Assembly (NCBI GenBank): GCA_021737405.1
Contig: JAIPEG010000007.1
Coordinates: forward strand, 1-64,000
Direction of reading: 5' to 3'
DNA: 64,000 bases
Origin: Bacteriovoracaceae bacterium
GTDB taxonomy: Bacteria > Bdellovibrionota > Bacteriovoracia > Bacteriovoracales > Bacteriovoracaceae
Part shown: one piece after another, positions 35,160-44,280 of the stretch
Layout of the letters: each line of letters begins with the position of its first letter
Numbering within the stretch: position 1 is the first letter of the stretch
The notes under the pieces: model-generated
Database searches by the model: none
Told to the model about the DNA's origin: nothing
What the model saw: only the letters and a program-made list of their open reading frames with translations
Made by a program: the position numbers and the translations under genes

Positions 35160-35735
35160 ATGTCAGAACAAGAGCAAGGCGAAACGCCAGAGAACGTTGA
35201 AGAAGTGGTAACGGCTAAAGAAGAAGCCCAAGTTGAAGATAATGGCGCTGAAGATGAACAAGTCTCAGCAGAAAGTTCTGAGGGCAGTGGCGAGAAAAAA
35301 GAAGAGGAAGATTTTAAGGCGAAATTCTTTTATCTTGCGGCCGAAATGGACAACATGAAAAAAAGGTTTGAAAGAGAAAAAGATAACCTTTTGAAATATG
35401 GCAATGAAAAGGTTTTAGGTCATCTTCTTGAAGTCGTTGATAACCTAGATAGAACTGTTGATGCCATTTCTGGAGATGAAGATGAAAAGGTTAAGAACAT
35501 TTACTCTGGTATTGAGATGGTGAGAAAACAGTTCTTGGATGTCTTAAAAAATAATGGATTAGAGAAAATAGAGGCTTTAGGCAAAATTTTTGATCCAAAT
35601 CTTCATGAAGCCCTGGCTCAACAGCCTGCAGAAGATAAAGAGGATCAAGAAGTCATACAGATCTTTCAACACGGTTATATTTTGAATGGAAGGCTGTTAA
35701 GGGCCGCAAAAGTTGTTATTGCAAAGAATGATTAA
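35160..35735 (+). CDS. grpE: Nucleotide exchange factor GrpE
   Basis: GrpE releases ADP from DnaK and acts as a thermosensor. The 191-residue protein has a long acidic N-terminus (residues 1-50 rich in Glu), a coiled coil (FYLAAEMDNMKKRFEREKDNLLKYGNEKVLGHLLEVVDNLDRT) and the C-terminal beta domain (FDPNLHEALAQQPA ... GYILNGRLLRAAKVVIAK). This is the family pattern. First in grpE-dnaK-dnaJ; the 25-base gap to dnaK includes AAGGAGA. Confidence 0.95.
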   Translation: MSEQEQGETPENVEEVVTAKEEAQVEDNGAEDEQVSAESSEGSGEKKEEEDFKAKFFYLAAEMDNMKKRFEREKDNLLKYGNEKVLGHLLEVVDNLDRTVDAISGDEDEKVKNIYSGIEMVRKQFLDVLKNNGLEKIEALGKIFDPNLHEALAQQPAEDKEDQEVIQIFQHGYILNGRLLRAAKVVIAKND

Positions 35736-35760
35736 TAATTAAATTTATAAGGAGAATATC

Positions 35761-37674
35761 ATGGGAAAAATTATTGGAATTGACTTAGGTACAACTAACT
35801 CATGTGTCGCAGTATTAGAAAACGGAAAATATAAAATTGTTCCAAATAGTGAAGGTCACAATACAACGCCTTCAATAATTGGTTTTGGTAAGAATGAAGA
35901 AGTTCTTGTTGGTCAAGTTGCTAAAAGACAAGCGGTAACAAATCCGGGGAAAACTCTTTATGGTATCAAACGCCTCATCGGTAGAAAGTTTGATACTCCA
36001 GAAGCAAAGAAATTTGCCTCAGTAGCTCCATTTGAGATTTTTGCTAATAAAAATGGCGATGCTTGGGTGAAGGTTGATGGTAAAGAAATGTCTCCTCAGG
36101 AAATCTCGGCCAAAGTTCTTCAGAAAATGAAGAAATCTGCAGAAGATTATTTGGGTGAGGAAGTAACAGAAGCGGTTATTACAGTTCCTGCTTACTTTAA
36201 CGATGCTCAAAGACAAGCAACAAAAGACGCCGGACGAATTGCAGGTCTTGAAGTTAAGAGAATTGTAAACGAGCCAACTGCAGCTGCTCTTGCTTACGGA
36301 TTAGAGAGTAAACAAGATAAAAATATTGCAGTATTTGATCTTGGAGGCGGTACTTTTGATATTTCAATCCTAGAAATTACAGGAGATGGTGTATTTGAAG
36401 TAAAGGCAACTAATGGTGACACCTTTTTAGGTGGTGAAAACTTTGATGAAGCGATCATTGATTGGCTTGCTGACGAATTTAAGAAACAAGAAAGTATTGA
36501 TCTTAGAAAAGATCAAATGGCACTTCAAAGACTTAAAGAAGCTGCTGAAAAAGCAAAACACGAGCTTTCAACTACAACAAGTACAGATGTGAATCTGCCT
36601 TTCATTACGGCCGATCAATCAGGACCAAAGCATTTAAATATCAACCTAAGCCGTGCGAAATTTGAATCTCTAATTGCTGATCACATTACAGCTCTTTCTA
36701 TTCCATGTGAGACGGCGATAAAAGACTCTGGGCTAGCAAAAAATGAAATTCATGAAGTTATTCTTGTCGGTGGATCAACGAGGATCCCTGCTGTTCAGGA
36801 AAGAGTGAAAGAAATTTTTGGTAAAGAAGCTTCTAAGGGTGTTAACCCCGATGAAGTTGTTGCCGCTGGTGCTGCAATTCAAGGTGGTGTTTTAGCTGGT
36901 GATGTTAAAGATGTTCTTCTTCTCGATGTAACACCATTGTCACTTGGTATTGAAACACTTGGTGGTGTTTTAACTAAGATTATTGAAAAGAACACAACAA
37001 TCCCGACCAAAAAGTCACAGGTATTCTCAACAGCTGCTGATAATCAGCCAGCTGTTAGTATCCACGTCCTTCAAGGTGAGCGCGAGTTTTCAAAAGACAA
37101 TAAAACACTTGGGAAATTCGACCTTACTGGTATTAACCCCGCTCCACGAGGTGTACCACAAATTGAAGTTACTTTTGATATCGATGCCAATGGTATTGTG
37201 AACGTTTCTGCGGCAGACAAGGCAACTGGCAAATCTCAAGAAATTAAGATTACTGCTGGGTCGGGTCTCAGTGATGAAGAGATCGACAGAATGGTACGCG
37301 AAGCTGAAGAAAACAAAGAAGTCGACCAGAAGAGAAGAGAGGTTGTTGATACAAGAAATAGTCTTGATGCCATGATTCTTGCTGCTGAAAAAATGATTAA
37401 AGATGGAGAAGGAAAAATTTCTGATGCCTCTAAATCTGAAGTAGAAGCAGCTGTTACTGAGGCTAAAACAAAGCTTGAGTCTGAGTCTATTGATGAACTG
37501 AAAGCTGCCTCTGAAGCACTTCAGACAGTTACTCACAAGGTTGCAACTGAAATGTATCAGCAACCTGGTGGTGCTCCAGAAGATATGGCCGGAGCAAGTG
37601 CCGGAGCTGACGCTGGTGGACAACAGAAAAAAGACGACGACGATGTTGTTGATGCTGACTTCAAAGAAGTGTAA
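35761..37674 (+). CDS. dnaK: Chaperone DnaK (Hsp70)
   Basis: A 637-residue Hsp70. The ATPase domain begins [18 protein letters not shown] and has [26 protein letters not shown] and [14 protein letters not shown]. The linker [20 protein letters not shown] is followed by the substrate-binding domain and a helical lid. It ends [10 protein letters not shown], the EEVD-like bacterial tail. GGAG precedes ATG. A strong terminator lies between it and dnaJ, so dnaJ probably gets fewer transcripts. Confidence 0.98.
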   Translation: MGKIIGIDLGTTNSCVAVLENGKYKIVPNSEGHNTTPSIIGFGKNEEVLVGQVAKRQAVTNPGKTLYGIKRLIGRKFDTPEAKKFASVAPFEIFANKNGDAWVKVDGKEMSPQEISAKVLQKMKKSAEDYLGEEVTEAVITVPAYFNDAQRQATKDAGRIAGLEVKRIVNEPTAAALAYGLESKQDKNIAVFDLGGGTFDISILEITGDGVFEVKATNGDTFLGGENFDEAIIDWLADEFKKQESIDLRKDQMALQRLKEAAEKAKHELSTTTSTDVNLPFITADQSGPKHLNINLSRAKFESLIADHITALSIPCETAIKDSGLAKNEIHEVILVGGSTRIPAVQERVKEIFGKEASKGVNPDEVVAAGAAIQGGVLAGDVKDVLLLDVTPLSLGIETLGGVLTKIIEKNTTIPTKKSQVFSTAADNQPAVSIHVLQGEREFSKDNKTLGKFDLTGINPAPRGVPQIEVTFDIDANGIVNVSAADKATGKSQEIKITAGSGLSDEEIDRMVREAEENKEVDQKRREVVDTRNSLDAMILAAEKMIKDGEGKISDASKSEVEAAVTEAKTKLESESIDELKAASEALQTVTHKVATEMYQQPGGAPEDMAGASAGADAGGQQKKDDDDVVDADFKEV

Positions 37675-37698
37675 AAAAAGAATAACATAACTTAGCGG

Positions 37699-37725
37699 GG
37701 GCTCCCTTTATGGGAGCCCTCTTTT
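37699..37725 (+). terminator. Intrinsic terminator between dnaK and dnaJ
   Basis: GGGCTCCC (37699-37706) and GGGAGCCC (37712-37719) form an 8-bp G+C-rich stem with loop TTTAT, followed by TCTTTT. It stands 25 bases after the dnaK stop and 28 bases before dnaJ. It probably limits rather than blocks dnaJ transcription, giving more DnaK than DnaJ. Confidence 0.8.
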
Positions 37726-37753
37726 AAATCCAATCTATTGATTAGGAAAGAAC

Positions 37754-38890
37754 ATGAGCAAACGTGATTATTACGAGATCCTTGGCGTTGATAGGAATTC
37801 TTCGAAGGATGATATTAAAAAAGCTTATCGAAAGCTTGCTTTAAAATATCACCCAGACCGCAATCCAGACAATAAAGACGCTGAAGCAAAATTTAAGGAG
37901 GCTTCGGAGGCAGCTGAGATTTTGTTAGATGAGAATAAGAAATCACGTTATGACCAATTTGGGCATGCTGGTGTTGATGGCCAAAGTGGATTTGGACAAG
38001 GTGGCTTCGGACAAGGCGGAGACTTCGGTGACCTAGGAGATATCTTTGGCGATATTTTTGGGGATATTCTTGGGGGAGGCCGTCGCGGTGGTGGCCGTCG
38101 TCGCCACAGAGGAACTCCTGGTAATGATCTCCAGATGACATTAGATGTGACCTTTGAAGAAGCAGCATTCGGTGCTGAAAAAAATATTTCACTTACTCGC
38201 TTTGTTGAGTGTGTTACATGCCACGGATCTGGTGCCAAAAGTGGAACGCAAGCGGCAACTTGTGATATGTGCCAGGGAATGGGAGAAGTTAGGCGACAGC
38301 AAGGATTCTTTACAGTGGCGACAACTTGTCCAAAGTGTCAGGGTAGTGGTCAAATGATTACTGATCCATGTGGCACTTGTTCTGGTCAGGGAAGAAAAAA
38401 GAAGAAAGTTGATCTAGCAGTAAAGGTTCCAGTTGGAATTGATACTAATCAGAGACTCAAGTTATCTGGCGAAGGTGACTCCGGAACTCAGGGCGCGCCA
38501 AATGGTGACTTGTATGTAGTCATTAATGTACTGAACCACTCCATCTTTGAAAGAGATGGTTTTAATTTGCATTGCATGGTTCCTATTAGTTTCTCTCAAG
38601 CAGCTCTTGGTGACGAGATTGAAGTACCAACACTTAATGGAAAGGTAACTGTTACGATTCCAGAAGGAACTCAGTCAGGTAAAAAAATGCGCTTAAAGGG
38701 CAAAGGAATCCAAAGATTGGGTGCCTATGGAGTTGGTGACCTTATTTTGACTATTCATGTCGAAACCCCAACAAAGGTAACTGGTGAGCAGCGTGAAATC
38801 TTTAAAAGATTGGCCGAGCTTGAAAGTAATGATAAGAGTCATCCGATGAGCAGGGGCTTTTTTGATAAGGTAAAAGACCTGTTTCACTAA
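37754..38890 (+). CDS. dnaJ: Co-chaperone DnaJ
   Basis: A 378-residue type I Hsp40. The J domain (residues about 1-70) carries HPD in [17 protein letters not shown] Gly/Phe region follows ([17 protein letters not shown]). The zinc domain has four CxxCxGxG repeats ([32 protein letters not shown]), and the C-terminal substrate domains end KDLFH. It stimulates DnaK ATPase and presents substrates. AGGAAAG lies ahead of ATG 37754. Confidence 0.97.
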   Translation: MSKRDYYEILGVDRNSSKDDIKKAYRKLALKYHPDRNPDNKDAEAKFKEASEAAEILLDENKKSRYDQFGHAGVDGQSGFGQGGFGQGGDFGDLGDIFGDIFGDILGGGRRGGGRRRHRGTPGNDLQMTLDVTFEEAAFGAEKNISLTRFVECVTCHGSGAKSGTQAATCDMCQGMGEVRRQQGFFTVATTCPKCQGSGQMITDPCGTCSGQGRKKKKVDLAVKVPVGIDTNQRLKLSGEGDSGTQGAPNGDLYVVINVLNHSIFERDGFNLHCMVPISFSQAALGDEIEVPTLNGKVTVTIPEGTQSGKKMRLKGKGIQRLGAYGVGDLILTIHVETPTKVTGEQREIFKRLAELESNDKSHPMSRGFFDKVKDLFH

Positions 38891-38916
38891 ACCATTGAAT
38901 TTTAAAGCCTTTATCG

Positions 38917-38944
38917 TTGGAATCTCTGCTTTATAAGGTATAAA
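38917..38944 (+). promoter_or_regulatory. Putative promoter of the lipoprotein gene at 38978
   Basis: TTGGAA (38917-38922) and TATAAA (38939-38944) are spaced by 16 bases and followed by an AT-rich start region. The leader to ATG 38978 is short, with GAGG at 38968-38971 as ribosome binding site. This would make the lipoprotein gene independent of dnaJ. Confidence 0.5.
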
Positions 38945-38977
38945 ATATCCTCTCGAAACGGAATTTTGAGGATATCA

Positions 38978-40975
38978 ATGAAGATGCTACCAAAACATTT
39001 AATCGGTTTTTTAATAATCCTTCTATTATTTTTGGCAGGTTGCTCTGGGATCAGAATGATTTCAGCTCCGTCGACGAAAGACCTCTACTCTAATAAATTC
39101 ACAGAAAAAATTGAAGGTATAAAAACCCAATTCAAAAGAGGACAAATTGAAGAAGCCTTAAAGGAACTTCAAAAAATGCAGGAAGAGAATCTTCAACCTG
39201 CAGAAAAAGCTCTCAGAAGAAATCTCATTGGTGTTATTTATTTTGGGAAACAGAACTACGAACAAGCTATTTTTAATTTCAATCAAGGGTTGGCCACTTC
39301 TTCAGAAGACGCATCATTAACGAGTCAAATTAGATTAAATCTTGGTGGTTCCTATTTTAAATTAGGAATGACTGAAAAGGCTTTTGAGGTCATGGGGGAG
39401 GCTCCTTATGAGAGCTTATCCGCCAATGATCTCGTCAAATTTCATAAGCTAAAATATCGATTAGCAAATGAGCTTGGAAAAGATGATGTCGCCATCCGCT
39501 CCCTAATTTGGACACTTTCGACGAAACAAAAGATTAGTGAACTAAGAATTGAGCCTTTATATGAAATTCTCACTAATAAATTTAGAAAATTGGATCAAAC
39601 TAAAAAGTACAAGATTCTTGAAGAGTACGAAAAGGTAGCCCCCTTTGTCGTAGGTTATATGTCCTACCTCGAGGCAGAGAAAATTTATTATAGTGGTAGA
39701 AAAGATGATGCCCGGGACATGATTCGATGGACTGAGTCGAATTTTGGTAAATATCCAGAGATTCAAACTCTTGTGAAAAACTTTACCTTTAAAGTTGAAA
39801 ACTATGCTCGCTTAGATACCCTTACGATTGGAGTGATTCTACCTTTGAGCGGTGAAAAAAAATCATATGGTGAGAGAGCGCTTCTAGGAGTTGATGCCGC
39901 CCTTCGTGATTTTCAAGAGAAAAACCCCACTCTACCAGAGTTTAAAATAATTATAAAAGATTCTGAAGGTAGCGGTGTGGTTGGTGCCCATCAGGTTAAG
40001 GAGCTTGTTGAAAAAGATTATGCTTCTGTCATTATTGGAGGACTTTTTTCCCTAGAGGCAACTAAAGAATTTGAGGTCGCCAAGAGAAGAGGGGTTTTCT
40101 TTGTTAGTCTCTCCCAAATATTTATGAATAAAGAAGATAAAGACCATCTCTTATTAGAGGTCCCAGGATCTATTGAGTCCCAGGTTAATCAACTTTTCTC
40201 ATCAGATATCATTAAAGAATTTGGCCCACGGGCGGCAATTGTTTTTCCAGAATCGAAACGAGGCCAAGCTTATGTAAATGAATTTTGGAGAAAATCTAAT
40301 CTTATGAGCATTCCTGTGACGGGAGTCTATAGTTATGATGACAAAGCTTCAGACTTTAGAGAGCCAGTCAAAAATCTATTGGGCTTAAAATATCCTCGGG
40401 CCAGAAAGGAAGAATTTAAAATTCTAGAAGAAATTTACTCCCTAGAAGCCTCTCGTTCAACAAGAAGAATCCAAACCCTGAAACCAAAAATTGATTTTGA
40501 TTGGGTCTTTGTTCCCGCTTATCCATTAGAAGCGATACAAATCATTCCATCATTTACTTATTTTGATGCATTTAACGTTCCTATTATTGGTGGTCCAAGT
40601 TGGAGAAGCCAACGCCTTAGTAGGGAGAGTTATAAGTTTAAGAGTATCTTCTTTGTTGGTGACGATGTGGAAACCATTTCGGATGAATTGTCTCAAAGCT
40701 TTTATAATAAATATGGAAAGAAGCTACGTTTAATTGAGCTTCGCTCTTTTGACAGTATGAAAATTGCTATGAATTTACTGAATAATGGTAAGTTTTCTTC
40801 AAGAGATGAGTTAGACATGGCCATAAGAGGCCTAGGTAAAATTGACGGACAAACGGGTAGTTGGTCTTTAGTTGAGGGCGTATGGCTCAAGAAGCTTGCA
40901 AGTCTTCACATAAGAAATGGTAAAATCTCAGAATTACTTCCTAAGTCTGAAGTGCCAGTAGGGCCAGCAAATTAG
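38978..40975 (+). CDS. LpoA/LivJ-like envelope lipoprotein (TPR plus periplasmic-binding fold)
   Basis: A 665-residue lipoprotein. The signal MLPKHLIGFLIILLLFLAGCSG places the lipid-bearing Cys at residue 22. Residues about 40-260 are helical TPR-like repeats (AEKALRRNLIGVIYFGKQNYEQAIFNFNQGL). From about residue 280 comes a type I periplasmic-binding fold (LTIGVILPLSGEKKSYGERALLGVDAALRDF). This TPR-plus-binding-fold order is that of LpoA, the outer-membrane activator of penicillin-binding protein 1A, so a peptidoglycan-activation role is plausible but unproven. ATG 38978 has GAGG 6 bases ahead. Its last 42 bases overlap the convergent glycosyltransferase. Confidence 0.75.
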   Translation: MKMLPKHLIGFLIILLLFLAGCSGIRMISAPSTKDLYSNKFTEKIEGIKTQFKRGQIEEALKELQKMQEENLQPAEKALRRNLIGVIYFGKQNYEQAIFNFNQGLATSSEDASLTSQIRLNLGGSYFKLGMTEKAFEVMGEAPYESLSANDLVKFHKLKYRLANELGKDDVAIRSLIWTLSTKQKISELRIEPLYEILTNKFRKLDQTKKYKILEEYEKVAPFVVGYMSYLEAEKIYYSGRKDDARDMIRWTESNFGKYPEIQTLVKNFTFKVENYARLDTLTIGVILPLSGEKKSYGERALLGVDAALRDFQEKNPTLPEFKIIIKDSEGSGVVGAHQVKELVEKDYASVIIGGLFSLEATKEFEVAKRRGVFFVSLSQIFMNKEDKDHLLLEVPGSIESQVNQLFSSDIIKEFGPRAAIVFPESKRGQAYVNEFWRKSNLMSIPVTGVYSYDDKASDFREPVKNLLGLKYPRARKEEFKILEEIYSLEASRSTRRIQTLKPKIDFDWVFVPAYPLEAIQIIPSFTYFDAFNVPIIGGPSWRSQRLSRESYKFKSIFFVGDDVETISDELSQSFYNKYGKKLRLIELRSFDSMKIAMNLLNNGKFSSRDELDMAIRGLGKIDGQTGSWSLVEGVWLKKLASLHIRNGKISELLPKSEVPVGPAN

Positions 40976-41923
40976 CCCATAAATAATTCCTAATCCATAG
41001 AGAATATTTAAAAATATCTGATAGAGGATCACGAGAGGCCAAAGACTTGCCTTGTTTGAACTGACTTTTAAGGAGATAAAAAGACTTAAAGTTAAATAGA
41101 TTTTAAGTGGGACAAGAACATAAGGAACTTTTGAAAGGAAGGGTAAGGAAACTACATATAAAACTAATAAGGCCGGAATTAGAAATAGAAAATTAAAGAG
41201 ACGTTTGTTAAAAAAGATAGATTTTATTCTGTGCTTTCCGCTTGAAAAAACCGCCTTTGAAAGATGATCTAGGCGAGTTTTTCTACGGTGAAAAACACTT
41301 AGTTCTGGGTGATATTCAGCATTCCCACCATGATTTAATACTTCTTCAATTAAAAGATTTTCTTCATTTCGAAAAAGGAATTCGTTAAATTTAATATTAT
41401 TGTTAATAATAAATTCTTTCTTAATCCATAGGTTACATAGAATTAAGTTACTTTCATCACCAGATTGAATTTTCCCAATCACCTTAGAGTGGCGTAGGCG
41501 AGTGTGAGCGGTTGCCAATGGAGAAGTAAGGGTGAGGCTTAGGGCGTTTGAAAATAAGTTACTTTGAGGGGGGTTTTGATCGGGACCACCGAAGGCCACC
41601 ACATTTTCTGATAAATTTTTAAAGATGTTTTGTGACGTGATAGAGAAGTCGTCTGGAAGTTGGATATCATCGTCAAGAAAGAGGAGCCAGTCATTTTGAC
41701 ATTGAGAGATGCCATAGTTCCTGGCCAAGCCTGGAGTCTGAAAATTACCTTCTAGCCACAAAAAAGGGTATTTATTTTTTAATTGAGCATAGTTTGTTGT
41801 TTTGTCATTATTTATGATGATGACAATTTCTGAACTTGAAAACTGGATAGAGATTTGTTCCAGAAGGAGAGTTAAATCTCTTAACCTTTTGTGGGTAACT
41901 AAAATGATAGAAACATCTTTCAT
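40934..41923 (-). CDS. Family 2 (GT-A) glycosyltransferase with C-terminal membrane helices
   Basis: A 329-residue glycosyltransferase. The N-terminus has VSIILVTHKRLRDLTLLLEQI, and the nucleotide-sugar metal site is the DDD in WLLFLDDDIQLP. The region LARNYGISQC, then EVLNHGGNAEYHPELSVFHRR, agrees with a GT2 domain. Residues about 240-320 hold two or three hydrophobic segments (FLFLIPALLVLYVVSLPFL, WPLVILYQIFLNILYGLG), anchoring it in the inner membrane. The acceptor is unknown; an envelope glycan is likely. It is divergent from the HPr-kinase-like gene with only 22 bases between their starts, and ends overlapping the lipoprotein gene. Confidence 0.85.
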   Translation of the reverse strand: MKDVSIILVTHKRLRDLTLLLEQISIQFSSSEIVIIINNDKTTNYAQLKNKYPFLWLEGNFQTPGLARNYGISQCQNDWLLFLDDDIQLPDDFSITSQNIFKNLSENVVAFGGPDQNPPQSNLFSNALSLTLTSPLATAHTRLRHSKVIGKIQSGDESNLILCNLWIKKEFIINNNIKFNEFLFRNEENLLIEEVLNHGGNAEYHPELSVFHRRKTRLDHLSKAVFSSGKHRIKSIFFNKRLFNFLFLIPALLVLYVVSLPFLSKVPYVLVPLKIYLTLSLFISLKVSSNKASLWPLVILYQIFLNILYGLGIIYGLICWPYWHFRLRK

Positions 41924-41945
41924 TTAAAAATGTTATCATTAGTTT

Positions 41946-42947
41946 GTGATAGGAAAAAACATCTTCTTAAATTTTTATGGATATAACGTCGAAGTTGAGA
42001 CTGATTGGCCTGAAATTGCAGACAGGTTAAGTAAAGACTTCTCTCACTTTGAAAAAAAATCACCTATTGCAGCAAATCTTAATATTCAAATACTAAAGAA
42101 GAATTTAAGCTTAAGAGACTCCTCTCAAAAATATACCTATAAGAGTAAAAAGGTTTCTTTTTATAATTTAGGGAAGACTCGCTATTGTAATTATCATGAG
42201 TTAGTAGAAACCTTTTGCGATTTTGAAAGAAATAAATTTATTGTACAAGGTCAGGAAATACATAGTGTTCATGAAGTCGCTTACCTTTTAATTCTTTCAA
42301 GAGTCGGTAAAGCACTCGACCAATTGGGAGCCCATCGATTACATTCTGTTGGGTTTATTTATGAAAGAACACTTTTTGTGGGTCTATTTTCCTCTGGTGT
42401 AGGAAAAACAACCTTGCTTTCAAATCTTATGGAAAGACCGGGCTTTTCTATGGTGTCCGATGATAGCCCTCTTGTTAATAGGGTCAATGAAGAGATCCAA
42501 CCTTTCCCTATTCGATTAGGTTTTAATAAAGACAGCACACCTCCCGACTATTTTAGAGGAAAAGTTTCCTATGAGCTGAATAGGTTTCGCTATGGAGTTA
42601 AGAGTCTCTATTCTTTGAAGGATTTAGATTATTTAATTGGAGGACCCTATGAAAGGGTTGTTTTACTTACAGGTAGACAGGGTCCAGTAGCAACGCATTC
42701 TTCTTCTTTGGGTTTAGCTCATGCGAAGCACATGTTTCTCGAAGGAGTTATTGGTTTTGGGCTACCTATTTTGTTTGAATATTTCTGGGAGGCGGGATCA
42801 AGAGATTTTCTTATTAAGACTAAGATTACATTTAGTAGAATCTTAACTTTTTATAAATTATGGAAAAAAACAAAAAAATATAACGTCACTCTTTCAAGTG
42901 ACGATTCGCAAAACTATGAAATGATCAAAGAATTAGCAAAAAGCTGA
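41946..42947 (+). CDS. P-loop ATPase resembling HPr kinase
   Basis: A 333-residue protein with a P-loop LFSSGVGKTTLLSNLM (near residues 146-160), then MVSDDSPLVN, where the acidic pair fits the HPr-kinase pattern of Walker A followed by an Asp-rich site. The N-terminal part has no known motif. HPr-kinase-like ATPases without an HPr partner are common next to polysaccharide genes, and here a glycosyltransferase is divergently adjacent. No HPr or PTS gene is seen, so its substrate is unknown. The GTG start at 41946 has no clear ribosome binding site in the 22-base divergent gap. Confidence 0.6.
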   Translation: MIGKNIFLNFYGYNVEVETDWPEIADRLSKDFSHFEKKSPIAANLNIQILKKNLSLRDSSQKYTYKSKKVSFYNLGKTRYCNYHELVETFCDFERNKFIVQGQEIHSVHEVAYLLILSRVGKALDQLGAHRLHSVGFIYERTLFVGLFSSGVGKTTLLSNLMERPGFSMVSDDSPLVNRVNEEIQPFPIRLGFNKDSTPPDYFRGKVSYELNRFRYGVKSLYSLKDLDYLIGGPYERVVLLTGRQGPVATHSSSLGLAHAKHMFLEGVIGFGLPILFEYFWEAGSRDFLIKTKITFSRILTFYKLWKKTKKYNVTLSSDDSQNYEMIKELAKS

Positions 42948-43055
42948 TTACTTTTTCTTTCCGGCTTCGATTCTTTTAAGAAGTCTTGCTTTTTTCTTAG
43001 CTTGGCCTTTTTTACGGTTCATTTTTAGTGTTGTGTGTTTTCTACCTCGTCCCAT
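42948..43055 (-). CDS. Very small basic protein, 35 residues
   Basis: MGRGRKHTTLKMNRKKGQAKKKARLLKRIEAGKKK is 35 residues with 17 Lys/Arg (net charge strongly positive), from ATG 43055 with AGAGG 9 bases ahead. An open frame extends upstream to 43133 but has no signal there. I do not recognise it for certain. Composition and size are like small ribosome-associated or AURKAIP1/COX24-like proteins, yet the match is not strong enough to name. It ends directly against the HPr-kinase-like gene (0-base gap). Confidence 0.55.
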   Translation of the reverse strand: MGRGRKHTTLKMNRKKGQAKKKARLLKRIEAGKKK

Positions 43056-43117
43056 ACGAAATAACCTCTGTTGCTTTGTGTTAAATAATTGAATATAGGG
43101 GCTAATACTATGGCCCA

Positions 43118-43211
43118 TAGCTCTGCTTGGCAAGCTAAAGAGCTAAGAGTTGTAGAAATCGATGCCTAAGGGTTGCTAAAAGTTGTCATCGAAGGCTTCT
43201 AAGTGTTAAAT
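43118..43211 (+). promoter_or_regulatory. Structured intergenic region and putative amn promoter
   Basis: Two inverted repeats lie here. TAGCTCT (43118-43124) pairs with AGAGCTA (43139-43145), enclosing GCTTG-G-CAAGC. TCGATG (43159-43164) pairs with CATCGA (43187-43192). TTGTCA (43183-43188) and TTAAAT (43206-43211), spaced 17 bases, form a promoter candidate for the AMP nucleosidase gene at 43259. The repeat at 43118 could be a terminator or operator; no T-run is present. Function inferred. Confidence 0.35.
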
Positions 43212-43258
43212 TTTACGCTGTAACCACATGGATAGGGTTTTCTGCTTAGGAATTGACA

Positions 43259-44260
43259 ATGAGCGTCAAGAAAAGTTCTAGTACTCGTAAAAAATCACGA
43301 GTGACTAAAGCGAAAAATATTAAAAAGGCCGTGACTAAGAAGACAAAAGTGTCTTCACCTAAGGTTGGTAAAGCTACCAAGAAAAGTGCTGGCCAGCCGA
43401 TAAAGAAAGTCGATGATCAAGACTTTCTCAATAATCCATTTGCTGTAAAAAAATCTTTTTTAAAGGCAATGAGAATTCATGGAAATGATGAAAAACGCCA
43501 AATAGCTATCGATATGCTTGAGCGATATACAGGCCATGATTTTAAAGACTTTCAAAAACAAGTCATCCTAACAAACTTTCACTATTACGTTGAAAGATTT
43601 AATGGTCTTCTTGATGACTCAAATTATACACAAGGCTCAGCCTTCAAAGCAGCCAGTTCAAAGAAAGCAGAAGTTACAATCATAGAGTTTGGCGTGGGCT
43701 CTGCTATGGCAGCTCTTATCGGAGAACTCCTTGCTGTCGTTCAGCCTAAGGCCGTTTTATTCTTAGGTCTTTGCGGAGCCGTTCATCCTTCATTAAAAGT
43801 TGGTGATTTTATATTGCCAATAGCTTCTGTGAGAGCGGAAGGCGTTACGAGACACTTTCTCCCTCCTCAGGTTCCGGCCTTGCCAACTTTTAAGGTTCAA
43901 AAATTTGTAAGCCAAATATTGGTTGAGCATGGACATGAGTATAGAACAGGAACAATTCATTCTACAGATTTCAGGTTCTGGGAGTTTGATGAAAAATTTA
44001 AAATGAACCTTATTGAAGAAAGAGTTTTAGCTGTTGAAATGGAAACAGCCGCTCTTTTTACAACTTGCTTTGTAAGTAAGGTTAATATTGGTGCGCTTCT
44101 TTTAGTTTCGGATTGTCCCCTAAAACCAGGCGGAATAAAAACCAAGAAGTCTGCAAAAGCTGTTTTTAAGAAGTTTACAGATGTACACATTGAGCTCGGG
44201 ATTGAGGCAATGGCCGATATCGCTGACCGAGGTGAAAATATTAGGCATTATCATTGGTAA
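43259..44260 (+). CDS. amn: AMP nucleosidase
   Basis: A 333-residue enzyme of the phosphorylase/nucleosidase superfamily splitting AMP into adenine and ribose 5-phosphate. Motifs include FNGLLDDSNY, EFGVGSAMAALIGELLAVVQPKAVLFLGLCGAVHPSLKVGDFILP, and EMETAALFTTCF with ALLLVSDCPLKPGG, typical of AMP nucleosidase. Residues 1-52 form an extra Lys/Ser-rich, probably disordered tail absent from the short bacterial homologues. ATG 43259 has AGGA (43248-43251) 7 bases ahead; the TTG at 43253 is a poorer start. It is followed at 20 bases by mreB. Confidence 0.85.
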   Translation: MSVKKSSSTRKKSRVTKAKNIKKAVTKKTKVSSPKVGKATKKSAGQPIKKVDDQDFLNNPFAVKKSFLKAMRIHGNDEKRQIAIDMLERYTGHDFKDFQKQVILTNFHYYVERFNGLLDDSNYTQGSAFKAASSKKAEVTIIEFGVGSAMAALIGELLAVVQPKAVLFLGLCGAVHPSLKVGDFILPIASVRAEGVTRHFLPPQVPALPTFKVQKFVSQILVEHGHEYRTGTIHSTDFRFWEFDEKFKMNLIEERVLAVEMETAALFTTCFVSKVNIGALLLVSDCPLKPGGIKTKKSAKAVFKKFTDVHIELGIEAMADIADRGENIRHYHW

Positions 44261-44280
44261 TTTTTATTAAGGAATAGAGT

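Noticed and set aside
37090-37623. 177-codon minus-strand ORF inside dnaK
   Set aside because: Antisense to highly conserved dnaK codons; no own signal or motif.
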